Notes: generated by a model from the letters alone, not told the origin. Positions 17,691-29,086 are shown, counted from the stretch's first letter. The stretch: DNA of 64,000 bases from Planctomycetota bacterium (GCA_020849665.1 JADLFX010000053.1:1-64000); one strand, 5' to 3'. Made by a program: numbers and translations.

Positions 17691-17945
17691 CGTGCACTCA
17701 CTCCTGGAAGATCTATGGCTGCAGGGACCGCTGCCGAGGGGTCCGTGCAGCACCCCACCTTGCAAACCCGGGGCCCGGGTTCATGCGGCGGCGGAAAAAT
17801 CCGCTCTCGCGGGCCGGCATGCAACCCCTCGGCCGCGGAACCACACGCAGGCGGGCGGAACGGCGCCTCGCGGGTCGGCTCCGGTCCGTTCCGGTCCGGT
17901 CCGGCGCCAGCCCCGAGCGGACAGGACGTTACCCGCAGGGAACGT
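17691..17945 (-). promoter_or_regulatory. Upstream region of HEAT copy B with a 17-bp palindrome
   Basis: The 255-base gap contains AACCCGGG-G-CCCGGGTT at 17765-17781, a perfect inverted repeat 75-91 bases upstream of the copy B ATG and a plausible operator. Further away (about 17880-17905) there are short TCCGG direct repeats. No convincing -10/-35 pair was found. Confidence 0.35.
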
Positions 17946-18812
17946 TTAGCCGCGATCTCCGAGCACCGGCAGAGGTGCGCCCAGGGGAGCCAGGACCCGG
18001 AGCAGGTCGCGGTGCACCTTGGGCGGTGCCGCCAGGGTCGGATAGTGCTGGGGCGAGGCGGGATCCTGCACGGGGAACACCGGGGCCCCGCCCCATGTCG
18101 TCAGGACTCCGCCGGCCTCGGTCAGCACCAGGCCCGCGGCAGCGATGTCCCACAGCCGGCCCTGCTCCTGCACGTTGCCGTCCAGCCGCCCGCAGGCCAC
18201 GTCGACCAGCTGGGCCACGGTGCAGCCGAAGACGCGCAGCCGCGCCCCCGTGTCCTGCAGGACGCCGAGGAACGGCAGCTCATGCGGTCCCCGGATCCAC
18301 TGCGCGCCCAGCACCGCACCGTCGTCGAGCCGGCCGCGCGGGACGCGCACGCGCCGGCGCTCGCGGAAGGCCCCGAGACCCAGCGCCGCCGACCAGGTCG
18401 CGCCTTCGGGGTGGACGCGCACGGCGGCCGCCACGGGCTGCCCCCGGTGGAGCACCGCCACGGACACCGCGAACACGGGAATGCCGCGCGCGAAGTTGCT
18501 GGTGCCGTCGATCGGATCGATGACCCACACGAACTCGCGGCCGGCGCCGTGGACGCCCTGCTCCTCCCCGACGAAGCCGTGGTCGGGGTACTCGCGCAGG
18601 AGCCGGGCGCGCAGCAGGCGTTCGGCGGCGAGGTCGACGGTGGTGACGAAGTCCCCGACGCCCTTGCGGCGCGCGCGCACGCCGCGGACGCCGCGCCGGA
18701 GCACGAGCGCATACGCCTCCGCGACGGAGACCCGCGCGCTGGCCAGCAGCCGGCGCAGGAGCGCAGGGGAGAGGTCGCGGGAGGTGGGCGTGCGCGCCGG
18801 GGCTGCGGTCAT
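17946..18812 (-). CDS. Inositol-monophosphatase-family phosphatase
   Basis: A 288-residue Mg-dependent sugar/inositol phosphatase. Metal ligands are visible: GEE at 82-84, the hallmark WVIDPIDGTSNF with D99 and D102, and a C-terminal WDIAAAGLVLTEAGG, which supplies the last aspartate. Family members act on myo-inositol-1-phosphate, fructose-1,6-bisphosphate, histidinol phosphate or PAP; sequence cannot choose among them here. It starts 68 bases from the divergent lipoprotein gene at 18881. The ATG choice gives a short alanine-rich N-terminal extension before the first helix. Confidence 0.9.
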   Translation of the reverse strand: MTAAPARTPTSRDLSPALLRRLLASARVSVAEAYALVLRRGVRGVRARRKGVGDFVTTVDLAAERLLRARLLREYPDHGFVGEEQGVHGAGREFVWVIDPIDGTSNFARGIPVFAVSVAVLHRGQPVAAAVRVHPEGATWSAALGLGAFRERRRVRVPRGRLDDGAVLGAQWIRGPHELPFLGVLQDTGARLRVFGCTVAQLVDVACGRLDGNVQEQGRLWDIAAAGLVLTEAGGVLTTWGGAPVFPVQDPASPQHYPTLAAPPKVHRDLLRVLAPLGAPLPVLGDRG

Positions 18813-18880
18813 GCGGCCATTCAAGCGGATGCTGGCGGGGAGTTCGCCTCTGCGGCATAAGACGGCTTCCACCGCGACCC

Positions 18881-19915
18881 ATGCTCGTCTCGTCCAGGCT
18901 CCGCGCCCCGCTCCGTACCCTGCTCGCGGCCGCGGCGCTCGTGTGGGCCGGGGCGACCGGCTGTGGGGGCGCGCCGGAGGCGCGTGCTGCCGACCCCGGC
19001 GCGGCCGCCGGCGCACCGGAGTCCACCTCCGGCGAGTCGCTCGCGCGCGAGAGCCTGGCCGAGGGCAGGGACCTCTCGGGCACCCTGGCATTCGCCGACC
19101 GCCTCGCGCTCCAGGGCAGATTCGAGGAGGCGCTGGCGGTCCTGGACCGCCTCGGCCAGCAGGAGCCAGGGGCCGAGGAGGTGGCCGTGCTGCGTGCCCG
19201 CGTGCTCCTGGACCTCGGCGAGCCCGGCCCGGCCGCGCGCGCGCTGGATGCCCTCGTGCGCCAGCCGTCGGCCTCGGCGCGCGTCCTGCGCCTGGCCGCC
19301 GTCGCCGAACGGCGGGCGGGCCGGCCGCGCGAGGCCCAGGCCCTGGTGCGGCGGATCCTGGCGGACCCCGGCCTGCACCCGGACCTGCGCAACGAGGTCC
19401 AGCGGATCGACGAGGACCTGCGCAGCGAAGTGCGCACCGGGCGGCGCGTGAGCGTGGACTCGCGCGAGCTGCTGGCCCGGGTGCGGGGCGCGGCCCTCCC
19501 CGCGGACCGCGTGGAGGCCCTGCGCACGCTCGCCGAGCGCGAGGCCGCCGAGCTGCAGGAGGCGCTGGAGCTCGCCCTCGACGACGGGACACCGGTGGTG
19601 CGGCTCACGGGCCTGCGCCTGTGGCAGGAGCACAGCGAGGACAAGGTCGCCGCCCTGCGCGCCGGCCTGGAGGACCCGGACGCCACGGTGCGCACCGGCG
19701 CCGCGGGGCTCGCACGCCACGCATCGGCGGCGGCCGCGGTGCCGCTGCTGCTGGCGGCCCTGGAGCGCGAGCAGGATCCGGCGGCCTTCCACGCCGGTCA
19801 CGAGGCCCTCGTGGGTGCGCTCGGACCGAAGGTGGAGCTACCCTTCGGGGCGGAGCGCGATGCCGCGCAGCGGGCCCGTGCCCTGGCGGCCTGGAGACGC
19901 ATATGGCAGAGATGA
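18881..19915 (+). CDS. Lipoprotein with TPR- and HEAT-like repeats
   Basis: A 344-residue protein whose N terminus is an export signal ending in WAGATGCGG, a passable lipobox with the acylated cysteine near residue 28. Residues about 60-190 form TPR-like helices (LALQGRFEEALAVLDRLG). Residues about 200-310 look like HEAT/armadillo repeats (VRLTGLRLWQEHSEDK, VRTGAAGLARHASAAAAVPL). It is the first gene of an overlapping set with galE and four downstream genes. No Shine-Dalgarno is visible before the ATG; a CATAAG hexamer lies 19 bases upstream. Probably an envelope scaffold; function unknown. Confidence 0.65.
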   Translation: MLVSSRLRAPLRTLLAAAALVWAGATGCGGAPEARAADPGAAAGAPESTSGESLARESLAEGRDLSGTLAFADRLALQGRFEEALAVLDRLGQQEPGAEEVAVLRARVLLDLGEPGPAARALDALVRQPSASARVLRLAAVAERRAGRPREAQALVRRILADPGLHPDLRNEVQRIDEDLRSEVRTGRRVSVDSRELLARVRGAALPADRVEALRTLAEREAAELQEALELALDDGTPVVRLTGLRLWQEHSEDKVAALRAGLEDPDATVRTGAAGLARHASAAAAVPLLLAALEREQDPAAFHAGHEALVGALGPKVELPFGAERDAAQRARALAAWRRIWQR

Positions 19916-20913
19916 TCCTGGTGGTGGGCGGCGCGGGCTACATCGGCTCGCACACGGTGCTCGCGCTGCGCGAGCGGGGCCGGCGCGTCCTCGTGCTCGA
20001 CGACCTCAGCGAGGGGCATCGTGCGGCGCTGCTCGGCGCGCCGTTGGCCCGCGCCGACGTCCTCGATCTCGAGCAGGTGCGCTCGGTGTTCCAGTGGCAT
20101 CGGATCGGCGCCGTGATGCACTTCGCGGCGCGCTGCTACGTGGGCGAGTCGGTGACGCACCCGGGCCGCTACTACCGCGCCAACGTGCTCGGCACCCTGA
20201 ACCTGCTCGAGTGCATGCGCGAGGCCGGCGTGAAGCGCTTCGTCTTCAGCTCCACGTGCGCCACGTACGGCGAACCCGAGTCCATGCCGATCGTGGAGAC
20301 CATGCCGCAGCGGCCGGTGAATCCGTACGGCGAGACCAAGCTGGTGTGCGAGCGGATGATGCGCGACTTCGCCCGCGCCCACGGCCTGGACTCCGTCGCC
20401 CTGCGCTACTTCAACGCCGCGGGCGCCGACCCGGGCGGGCGCCTCGGCGAGGACCACGAGCCCGAGACGCACCTGATTCCGCTGGTCCTGCAGGCGGCGC
20501 AGGGCCGCCGCCCGCACCTCACGGTATTCGGCAACGACTATCCGACTCGCGACGGGACCTGCATCCGCGACTACATCCACGTCACCGATCTCGCCGAAGC
20601 GCACGTCCTGGCGCTGGAGGCGATGGAGCAGGGGCGCGCGGGCGGATTCCAGTTCTTCAACCTGGGCAACCAGTCGGGCACATCGGTCCTGGAGGTGATC
20701 CACGCCGCCGAGAAGGTGACTGGTAGGAAGGTGCCGTACGTGGTCGGTGCCCGCCGCGCGGGCGATCCCCCCGTGCTCGTCGGCAGCAGCGCCAAGATCC
20801 AGGAGCAGCTCGGCTGGCGTCCCAGGTTCGGGAGCATCGAGGAGATCGTGGGCACGGCGTGGCGCTGGCACGCCGCGCACCCAGGCGGGTACCAGGACCG
20901 CCAGACCTCGTGA
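19903..20913 (+). CDS. galE: UDP-glucose 4-epimerase
   Basis: A 336-residue extended short-chain dehydrogenase that interconverts UDP-glucose and UDP-galactose (or the N-acetyl forms) for envelope polysaccharide. The NAD loop is GGAGYIG (9-15). SSTCATYGE gives the catalytic serine/threonine, and NPYGETK the YxxxK pair. RYFNAAGADP and RDYIHVTDLAEAH are GalE hallmarks. ATG 19903 has GGAG six bases upstream and overlaps the preceding lipoprotein gene by 13 bases; ATG 19912 is an alternative. The stop overlaps the GTG of the next gene. Confidence 0.94.
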   Translation: MAEMILVVGGAGYIGSHTVLALRERGRRVLVLDDLSEGHRAALLGAPLARADVLDLEQVRSVFQWHRIGAVMHFAARCYVGESVTHPGRYYRANVLGTLNLLECMREAGVKRFVFSSTCATYGEPESMPIVETMPQRPVNPYGETKLVCERMMRDFARAHGLDSVALRYFNAAGADPGGRLGEDHEPETHLIPLVLQAAQGRRPHLTVFGNDYPTRDGTCIRDYIHVTDLAEAHVLALEAMEQGRAGGFQFFNLGNQSGTSVLEVIHAAEKVTGRKVPYVVGARRAGDPPVLVGSSAKIQEQLGWRPRFGSIEEIVGTAWRWHAAHPGGYQDRQTS

Positions 20914-22061
20914 TCCGCGCCGGGTGGATGCTCGGGATGACGGCGCTGGTCCTCGCCGGATGCGCGGACTTCGGTGTGGCGTTGCGGGAGTTCGACTCGG
21001 TGAGCAAGCGCGAGGGGGTGGCCGAAGAGCCCGAACAGGTCACCTACGCCGACGAGGCGAGCCGCGACCCGTGGCTGTTCCGCAACCTGGTGCAGGGGAC
21101 GCCCCTGGCGGACGCCGTGACCCTGGTCTTCGACGTCACCCCGGAGGTCGAGCCCGTCGAGAACCCCCCGGCATTCGCGCGCGAACGCCTGCTCGAACTG
21201 GCGGCGACCGCCGGCAGCGATCCGGTGCGGCAGGCGATCGCGACCAACCGCGCGCTGTGGATCGGGGCCCTGGATCCCTCGCCCCTCAACCAGATCACGG
21301 CGCTGCAGGCGTACGAGACGCTGCTGCTCGGCATCGGCCTGGATCCCACCGAGGGACTGCCGCGGGAGCTCGACGTGCAGCGTGCCGACGCCCAGCTCGC
21401 CGAATGGCTGGCCGTGGTGCAGACGTGGTTTCCGGGACGCCGGGCCGAGAAGCCGTTCGGCGCCGCGGAGCGCCAGCGCTACGCGGCGACCCTGCGCGCC
21501 ATGACCGAGCGGCCGCTGCTGCGCACCCGCGAGCAGCGCAACCTGATCCGCGCGCTGATCAACGCCTACCAGCTGGAGACCGAGAACGAGCTGGCGGCCG
21601 AGGCACGCGCCGCGCTGGTCCGCGCGGTGGCGCATGGGCTGCGCGTGGGACTCCTGATCGGCCTGCGCTCGCGCGCGCCCGACGTGCGCGAGGCGGCGCT
21701 GCGCACCTACGCGCGGCTGCGCGGCGCCGCGGTCATGCCCTGGGTGCTGGACCGCATCGCGCAGCCTTCGACCCGCACCGCCAGCCCCGAGCGGCGCTAC
21801 GACCCCAACCCGTGGGTACGGCTGACGCTTCTGCGCCTGTGCGGTCAGGTGCGCAGGGAGGCGGCGGAACGCAGCGAGGGTCAGGGGCCGAGCCCGGTCG
21901 AGTACCTGTACGAGGTGGCCGTGGGCGACCCCGAACCGCACCTGCGCCTGGCCGCCCTGGAAGCCCTGGCGTTCGTCCTGCAGGTGCCGTTCTCCGACGA
22001 CGCGAAGTGGGCCGAGGAATGGTGGCGCGGCTACGTGCTCGCGCGCAGGAGGCCGCAGTGA
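20910..22061 (+). CDS. Lipoprotein with HEAT-like repeats
   Basis: A 383-residue protein starting at GTG 20910, which overlaps the galE stop (GTGA). The N terminus is a lipoprotein signal with the lipobox LVLAGC, cysteine near residue 17. The body is helical: residues about 230-370 resemble HEAT repeats, with pairs such as PDVREAALRTYARLRG and PHLRLAALEALAFV. No catalytic motif is seen. Lying between galE, DUF366 and a flippase-like protein, it may help organise an envelope-lipid or glycan process, but that is inference. ATG 20928 is a possible later start that would leave a short leader. Confidence 0.65.
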   Translation: MIRAGWMLGMTALVLAGCADFGVALREFDSVSKREGVAEEPEQVTYADEASRDPWLFRNLVQGTPLADAVTLVFDVTPEVEPVENPPAFARERLLELAATAGSDPVRQAIATNRALWIGALDPSPLNQITALQAYETLLLGIGLDPTEGLPRELDVQRADAQLAEWLAVVQTWFPGRRAEKPFGAAERQRYAATLRAMTERPLLRTREQRNLIRALINAYQLETENELAAEARAALVRAVAHGLRVGLLIGLRSRAPDVREAALRTYARLRGAAVMPWVLDRIAQPSTRTASPERRYDPNPWVRLTLLRLCGQVRREAAERSEGQGPSPVEYLYEVAVGDPEPHLRLAALEALAFVLQVPFSDDAKWAEEWWRGYVLARRRPQ

Positions 22062-22630
22062 AGACCGCGTGGCTCGCGGAGCGGATCGCGTACGACGGAG
22101 CCCAGCTGCGTGCGCACTGGATCCTGCGCCGCACCGGCCTGGTGGGGGATGCGGTCGTGGCGTTCCGCGGACCATGCCGCGTGGCCGCGGCCGAGATGGC
22201 CGATCTGGCCGACCTGATGGATGGACCCGGGATCGCCGGCGACGACATGGTGCACTTCCTGTGGGAGAGCTTCGGCGAAGGCGACCTGCTGCGCGCCATC
22301 CTGCAGCAGCGCCTGCTCGCGGCGACGGCACGGGAGGTGCTGGAGACCCAGCGTTCGGCTTCCGGACCGCCGTTGCGGCGCTCCGGCGACGACCTCTACC
22401 TGGGCGAGGGCAAGCTCTCGATCTCGATCGCCACGCGCAGCCTGGTCTCGACCCTGATCCACTTCGCGGTGAACGTCGCCAACTCCGGTGTGCCGGTGCG
22501 CAGCGCGGCCCTGGCCGACCTCGGCGTTGAGCCGGAGGCGTTCGCGCGGGCGCTGCTGCAGCGCGTCGAGGAGGAGCAGGCCTCGATCCTCGTGGCGCGG
22601 GCCAAGGTGCGCGGGAAGGACGAGGCATGA
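22058..22630 (+). CDS. DUF366 family protein
   Basis: A 190-residue protein matching the DUF366 pattern throughout: YDGAQLRAHWILRRTGLVGD and AFRGPCRV at the N terminus, DMVHFLWESF in the middle, then RSGDDLYLGEGKLSISIATR, LIHFAVNVANSGVPV and a glutamate-rich tail. The family is small, best known from archaea and some thermophilic bacteria, and has no agreed function. GTG 22058 overlaps the previous stop by four bases and has AGGAGG five bases upstream. Its position between a lipoprotein and a flippase-like membrane protein is the most useful clue available. Confidence 0.85.
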   Translation: MKTAWLAERIAYDGAQLRAHWILRRTGLVGDAVVAFRGPCRVAAAEMADLADLMDGPGIAGDDMVHFLWESFGEGDLLRAILQQRLLAATAREVLETQRSASGPPLRRSGDDLYLGEGKLSISIATRSLVSTLIHFAVNVANSGVPVRSAALADLGVEPEAFARALLQRVEEEQASILVARAKVRGKDEA

Positions 22631-23886
22631 AGCCCGCGCACAAGCGGCTGGTGAACCTGGTCAAGCTGGCGGCGGTCGCAGCGCTGATCCTGTACGTGGC
22701 CAGCAACGTGCAGTGGCGCGACACGCTCACCGTGCGGGGCGCAGACGGCACGGTGGCGCGCGAGGCGCAGGGCGCGATCCGGGGGTCCTGGGAGGGCGAC
22801 ACGGTGCGCTTCGCGGCCCGCCAGGCGGACGGCACCCTGGCCGCGGAGGACGACGTCCGTACCGGGCCGCGCCCCGACGGCACCCAGGTGTACGTGTCGC
22901 CGGGCTTCCTGACCTACCTGCGCAACCTCGACGTCGGCCTCTTCCTCCTGGCGGCGCTCTGCACGCTGTTCACGATGACCGTCGCCGCGACGCGCTGGTG
23001 GTGGCTCCTGCGCGTGAACCGGCTGGCGGTCGGGTTCTGGGAGGCGCAGCGCTTCACCTGGATCGGGATGTTCTTCAACAACCTCGTGCCCGGCGGCACG
23101 GGGGGCGACCTGATCAAGGCGGTCTACATCATGAAGCACTGCCCGGGGGGACGCGTGCCGGCCCTGGTGTCGGTGATCGTGGATCGCGTCATGGGCCTGG
23201 GCTCGCTCGCCGTGCTCGCGGCGGTCGTGGTGCTCTTCCACCTGGACCGGTTCGGCCGGCTGGCGATCGCGATCTGGGCGGTGGTGCTCGGTGTCTGCCT
23301 GCTAGGCGTGGTCGCGTTCTCGCGCCGCCTGCGCGACTGGACCGGGCTGAAGTGGCTCCTCGCGCGCCTGCCGGCGTCGCTGCAGAGCCCCCTGCAGCGC
23401 ATCGACCAGGCGGTGTTCTTCTACCGCGGGCACACGGCCGGCATGGCGTTGTGGACCCTGATCGGCATCGGCAACCACGTGGTTTCGGTGGCCTGCGTGC
23501 TGATCCTCGGTGAGGCGCTCAACGTGGGCCTGCCGGCCGCCGACTACTTCGTGCTGATCCCGATCGCCAACATCGTGACCGCAGTGCCGATCGCGCCGAA
23601 CGGCTGGGGCGTGGGCGAGTTCCTGTACCGCTACCTCTTCGGCACCTATGGCGCGGTGCACCTGACCGCGGTGGTGGATCCGGTCCGTGTCATGGGCACG
23701 CGCGGCGTGGCGCTCTCCGTGCTCTACCGCATCCAGGTCACGCTGCTCTCGTTCCTGGGCGGGCTCCTCGTGCTCCTGGAGAAGGACCGCGTCAGCGCGA
23801 AGGACCTCGCGGCCGAGGCCGAGATCGAGGCGGCCGAGGCGCGTGGCGGCGAGGCGGGACGCGATTCCACGCCGCCGGTGCGCTAG
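22627..23886 (+). CDS. Flippase-like membrane protein (LPTK / UPF0104, AglD-MprF type)
   Basis: A 419-residue multi-pass protein of the lysylphosphatidylglycerol-synthase transmembrane family. Characteristic pieces are RWWWLLR, FFNNLVPGGTGGDLIKAVYIMK, VSVIVDRVMGL, and PIAPNGWGVGEFLY near the end. An unusual feature is a roughly 60-residue extracytoplasmic insert between the first and second helices (residues about 30-95), rich in polar and charged residues. Relatives flip or translocate lipid-linked substrates; the substrate is unknown here. It overlaps the DUF366 gene by ATGA and is the last gene of the set. Confidence 0.88.
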   Translation: MKPAHKRLVNLVKLAAVAALILYVASNVQWRDTLTVRGADGTVAREAQGAIRGSWEGDTVRFAARQADGTLAAEDDVRTGPRPDGTQVYVSPGFLTYLRNLDVGLFLLAALCTLFTMTVAATRWWWLLRVNRLAVGFWEAQRFTWIGMFFNNLVPGGTGGDLIKAVYIMKHCPGGRVPALVSVIVDRVMGLGSLAVLAAVVVLFHLDRFGRLAIAIWAVVLGVCLLGVVAFSRRLRDWTGLKWLLARLPASLQSPLQRIDQAVFFYRGHTAGMALWTLIGIGNHVVSVACVLILGEALNVGLPAADYFVLIPIANIVTAVPIAPNGWGVGEFLYRYLFGTYGAVHLTAVVDPVRVMGTRGVALSVLYRIQVTLLSFLGGLLVLLEKDRVSAKDLAAEAEIEAAEARGGEAGRDSTPPVR

Positions 23887-23942
23887 CCTGCGCCGACACG
23901 GCTGGATGGCCCGGCCCAGGCTCACGACCGAGGAAGCACGCG

Positions 23943-24842
<900 letters not shown>

Positions 24843-24931
24843 CCCCGGGCGGAGCGGGGGCGGGGCCAGCCCGGCCGGTCGCGGATCCGGGGAGTCCCGG
24901 GTCACCGGGGCGGACGCGCAGGCCACTGGGA

Positions 24932-24985
24932 GGTGGCGGCCACCCCAGGAACAGGTTTGGCTTCCGTAAGGTCCCCTGGTAGAAC
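24932..24985 (+). promoter_or_regulatory. Candidate recA promoter and 13-bp inverted repeat
   Basis: TTGGCT (24957-24962) and TAGAAC (24980-24985) are 17 bases apart and 38 bases upstream of the recA ATG. Just before them, GGTGGC-G-GCCACC (24932-24944) is a perfect inverted repeat and could be an operator. It does not match the known Gram-positive (GAAC-N4-GTTC) or E. coli (CTGT-N8-ACAG) LexA box, and no other SOS box is obvious. Confidence 0.5.
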
Positions 24986-25022
24986 CGCCGGCCAACGAAT
25001 CAGCACCCAGGGAGGGCTGCGC

Positions 25023-26207
<1,185 letters not shown>

Positions 26208-26340
26208 TGCCCCGCCGGGCGCTGGAACTCGGCGGTCCCGGCGGATACGTCAGGCGCGCTCCGGGGCGCGGGACCGCAGCAACGCGGTAGCCGCCCTCGG
26301 CCACGCCGCATGCGGGCCCGGCGGCGGCCGTCTCCCGGGA

Positions 26341-26360
26341 CGGCGCTGCCGGCAGCGCCG
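26341..26360. promoter_or_regulatory. Perfect 20-bp palindrome before alaS
   Basis: CGGCGCTGCC followed directly by GGCAGCGCCG, with no spacer, ends 30 bases before the alaS ATG. No Shine-Dalgarno is visible for alaS. The palindrome could be an operator or a 5'-UTR hairpin. The rest of the recA-alaS gap (26208-26390) holds nothing else recognisable. Confidence 0.4.
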
Positions 26361-26390
26361 CGGGGCCCTGTCTCGTGTTGCGAGCCGCCG

Positions 26391-29075
26391 ATGAAGCCAC
26401 TCACCGCTGCAGAGATCCGCGAACGCTATCTGCGCTTCTTCGAGGAGCGCGGCCACAGGCGGATGCCCTCGGACTCGCTGGTCCCCGCCAACGATCCCAC
26501 CCTGCTCTTCACCGGCGCAGGGATGAACCAGTTCAAGGACATGTTCCTCGGCAAGGGGTCGCTGCCGTGGCGCAGGGTGACGACGGCGCAGAAGTGCCTC
26601 CGGGTCCCCGATCTCGAGCAGGTCGGCCAGACGCCGCGCCATCACACGTTCTTCGAGATGCTCGGCAACTTCTCGTTCGGGGACTACTTCAAGAAGGAGT
26701 GCATCGCCTGGGAGTGGGAGTTCTTCGCGAAGGTCCTGGGGATCCCGGCCGAGCGCATGGTGGTGACGGTCTACGCCGACGACGACGAGGCGTTCGAGAT
26801 CTGGCGCAAGCACATCGGCCTGCCGGCCGAGAGGATCTTCCGCTTCGGGGAGAAGGAGAACTTCTGGCCGTCGGAGGCGCCGTCGAAGGGGCCGAACGGA
26901 CCCTGCGGCCCGTGTTCGGAGATCTACTTCGATGCGCGGCCGGGCGAGTCCTATCCCGCGCAGGCCGGGCTCAGCGAGCTGCCCGACGATCGCTTCACCG
27001 AGATCGGCAACTGCGTGTTCACCCAGTACGACCGCCGCGACGGCGGGGCGCTGGAGCCGCTGCCGCAGAAGAACATCGACGTGGGCCTGGGACTGGAGCG
27101 GATCACTGCGGTCCTGGCCGGGGCGCGCAACAACTTCGAGACCGACCTGTTCCGGCCCTACCTCGACGACCTGCAGCGGCGCAGCGGGCGCAGGTACGGC
27201 GCGGACGGCACCACCGACGTGCGGATGCGGCGCATCAGCGACCATGTCCGTGCGGTCACGTTCTGCATCGCCGACGGTGCGCTGCCGAGCAACGAAGGCC
27301 GCGGCTACGTGGTGCGCAAGATCCTGCGCCGCGCCGTGCGCGACGGCTACGACCTCGGCATCCAGAAGCCGTTCCTGCACGAGATGGTGGACGTGGTCGG
27401 CGCCGTCATGGGCGACGCCTACCCCGAAGTGCGCGAACACGCCGGGCAATGCCGCGCCTTGATCCGCAGCGAGGAGGAGGGGTTCGCGCAGGTCTACCGG
27501 CAGGGCATGGCACGCCTCGAGGAGTTCCTGGCGCGGGCCCCGGCGCCGAGTCGGGGGGCGCAGCGCCTGCTCGACGGTTCGGGGGAGTTCGCCTTCCAGC
27601 TCCACGACACCTACGGGTTCCCGATCGACATCAGCCGGCAGATCCTCGCCGAGCGGGGATTCGTGCTGGACGACGAGGGCTTCACGCGGGCGATGGAAGA
27701 GCAGCGGGCGCGGGCGCGGGCCGCGATGGGCACCGCGGATGCGGTGTTCGTGGCCACGGTCGCGACCATGCTGCACGAGCGCAAGGTCCCGAGGACGCGC
27801 TTCGTGGGCTACGAGGCGCTGCGCAGCGAGGCCCGGATCGAGGCGCTCCTGGATGCGAAGAACCAGCCGATCGACGAGGCGCGGGCGGGACAGGACGTCG
27901 TCCTGGTGACCGACCTCACCCCGTTCTACGCCCAGGGCGGCGGCCAGGTCGGCGACCGCGGACGCGCCGATTCCAGCACGGGCAGGCTCGCGGTCACCAC
28001 CACCACGGCGATGGAGGGCTATCACCTGCACCGCGGCAAGGTCGAGTCCGGGGTGCTGCGGCGCGGTCAGGCCATCGAGCTGGTCGTCGAGGAGGCGGCC
28101 CGGCGGGCGACGGAGCGCAACCACACTGCCACGCATCTGCTCCATGCGGCGCTCAAGAACGTCCTGGGCGGGCACGTCAGCCAGGCGGGCTCCGAGGTCG
28201 CTCCCGACCGCCTGCGCTTCGACTACACCCACGGCGAGAAGCCGACCCCCGAGCAGCTGCAGGCGATCGAGGAGGAGGTCAACCGGGAGATCCTGAAGGC
28301 CACGCCGGTCACGGCGCGCGTCTGTGCCCAGGAAGAGGCGAGGGCAGCCGGCTTCGTCGCGCTCTTCGGCGAGAAGTACGGCGACCAGGTGCGCACGCTG
28401 GCGGTGGGGAACTACTCGAAGGAGCTGTGCGGCGGCACCCACGTGGCCAACTCCGGCCAGATCGGCACGCTGCGCATCGTCAGCGAGACCGCGATCAGCG
28501 CGGGCACGCGGCGGCTGGAGGCCGTGACCGGAACGGTCGCCCTGCAGATGGCGCGCGAGGAGCGGCAGCTCCTGGCCGAGGTGGCCAGGACCCTGAAGAG
28601 TCCCAACGCGGAGGTGTTGCGCCGGGTGGAGCAGCTGCAGGGCGAGATCCGCGACCTGCGCAAGCAGCTCGACAAGGCCACCGCCGCCGACCTCGACCAG
28701 GTCTTCGCCCAGCTCGAGCGTGGGCTGGAGGTCCAAGGCCGCGTGCGCACCGTGGTCCTGGAGCGGGCGGGCCTGAAGATGACCGAGATCCAGGAGGTCT
28801 TGCAGCGGGCCGCAAGGTCGCTGGCCCCGTTCGCGGGCGTCGTGATCGCCCCGGGCAGCGGCGAGGTCCTGGTCGGCGCGGCGCTCAGCCCGGATCTGGC
28901 GAAGGTCCTGAAGGCCGGCGACGTCGCCAAGACGGTCGCGCAGGTGCTGGGGGGCGGCGGCGGCGGCCGCCCGGAGTTCGCCCAGGGCAAGGGTTCCGAC
29001 CTCGGCAAGGTCCCGGAGGCCGTGGCGACGGCGCGCTCCCTGCTGCGGGCTGCCGGAGGCAGCGCCGGGGCGTGA
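26391..29075 (+). CDS. alaS: Alanyl-tRNA synthetase
   Basis: An 894-residue class II aminoacyl-tRNA synthetase charging tRNA-Ala. The catalytic core begins IRERYLRFFEERGH and includes LLFTGAGMNQFKDMFLG and RHHTFFEMLGNFSFGDYFK. The editing domain has the zinc site HTATH (H578, H582) and CGGTH (C680, H684). The C-terminal C-Ala/DHHA1 domain is present through the GGGGGGRPEFAQG glycine loop. Length is normal. ATG 26391 gives the expected MKPLTAAEIRERY start; upstream in-frame codons look non-coding. Confidence 0.97.
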   Translation: MKPLTAAEIRERYLRFFEERGHRRMPSDSLVPANDPTLLFTGAGMNQFKDMFLGKGSLPWRRVTTAQKCLRVPDLEQVGQTPRHHTFFEMLGNFSFGDYFKKECIAWEWEFFAKVLGIPAERMVVTVYADDDEAFEIWRKHIGLPAERIFRFGEKENFWPSEAPSKGPNGPCGPCSEIYFDARPGESYPAQAGLSELPDDRFTEIGNCVFTQYDRRDGGALEPLPQKNIDVGLGLERITAVLAGARNNFETDLFRPYLDDLQRRSGRRYGADGTTDVRMRRISDHVRAVTFCIADGALPSNEGRGYVVRKILRRAVRDGYDLGIQKPFLHEMVDVVGAVMGDAYPEVREHAGQCRALIRSEEEGFAQVYRQGMARLEEFLARAPAPSRGAQRLLDGSGEFAFQLHDTYGFPIDISRQILAERGFVLDDEGFTRAMEEQRARARAAMGTADAVFVATVATMLHERKVPRTRFVGYEALRSEARIEALLDAKNQPIDEARAGQDVVLVTDLTPFYAQGGGQVGDRGRADSSTGRLAVTTTTAMEGYHLHRGKVESGVLRRGQAIELVVEEAARRATERNHTATHLLHAALKNVLGGHVSQAGSEVAPDRLRFDYTHGEKPTPEQLQAIEEEVNREILKATPVTARVCAQEEARAAGFVALFGEKYGDQVRTLAVGNYSKELCGGTHVANSGQIGTLRIVSETAISAGTRRLEAVTGTVALQMAREERQLLAEVARTLKSPNAEVLRRVEQLQGEIRDLRKQLDKATAADLDQVFAQLERGLEVQGRVRTVVLERAGLKMTEIQEVLQRAARSLAPFAGVVIAPGSGEVLVGAALSPDLAKVLKAGDVAKTVAQVLGGGGGGRPEFAQGKGSDLGKVPEAVATARSLLRAAGGSAGA

Positions 29076-29086
29076 ACCGGACCCGG

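Noticed and set aside
24950..24970. LexA box before recA
   Set aside because: GAACAGGTTT lacks the second half-site of the Gram-positive box, and no CTGT-N8-ACAG is present.
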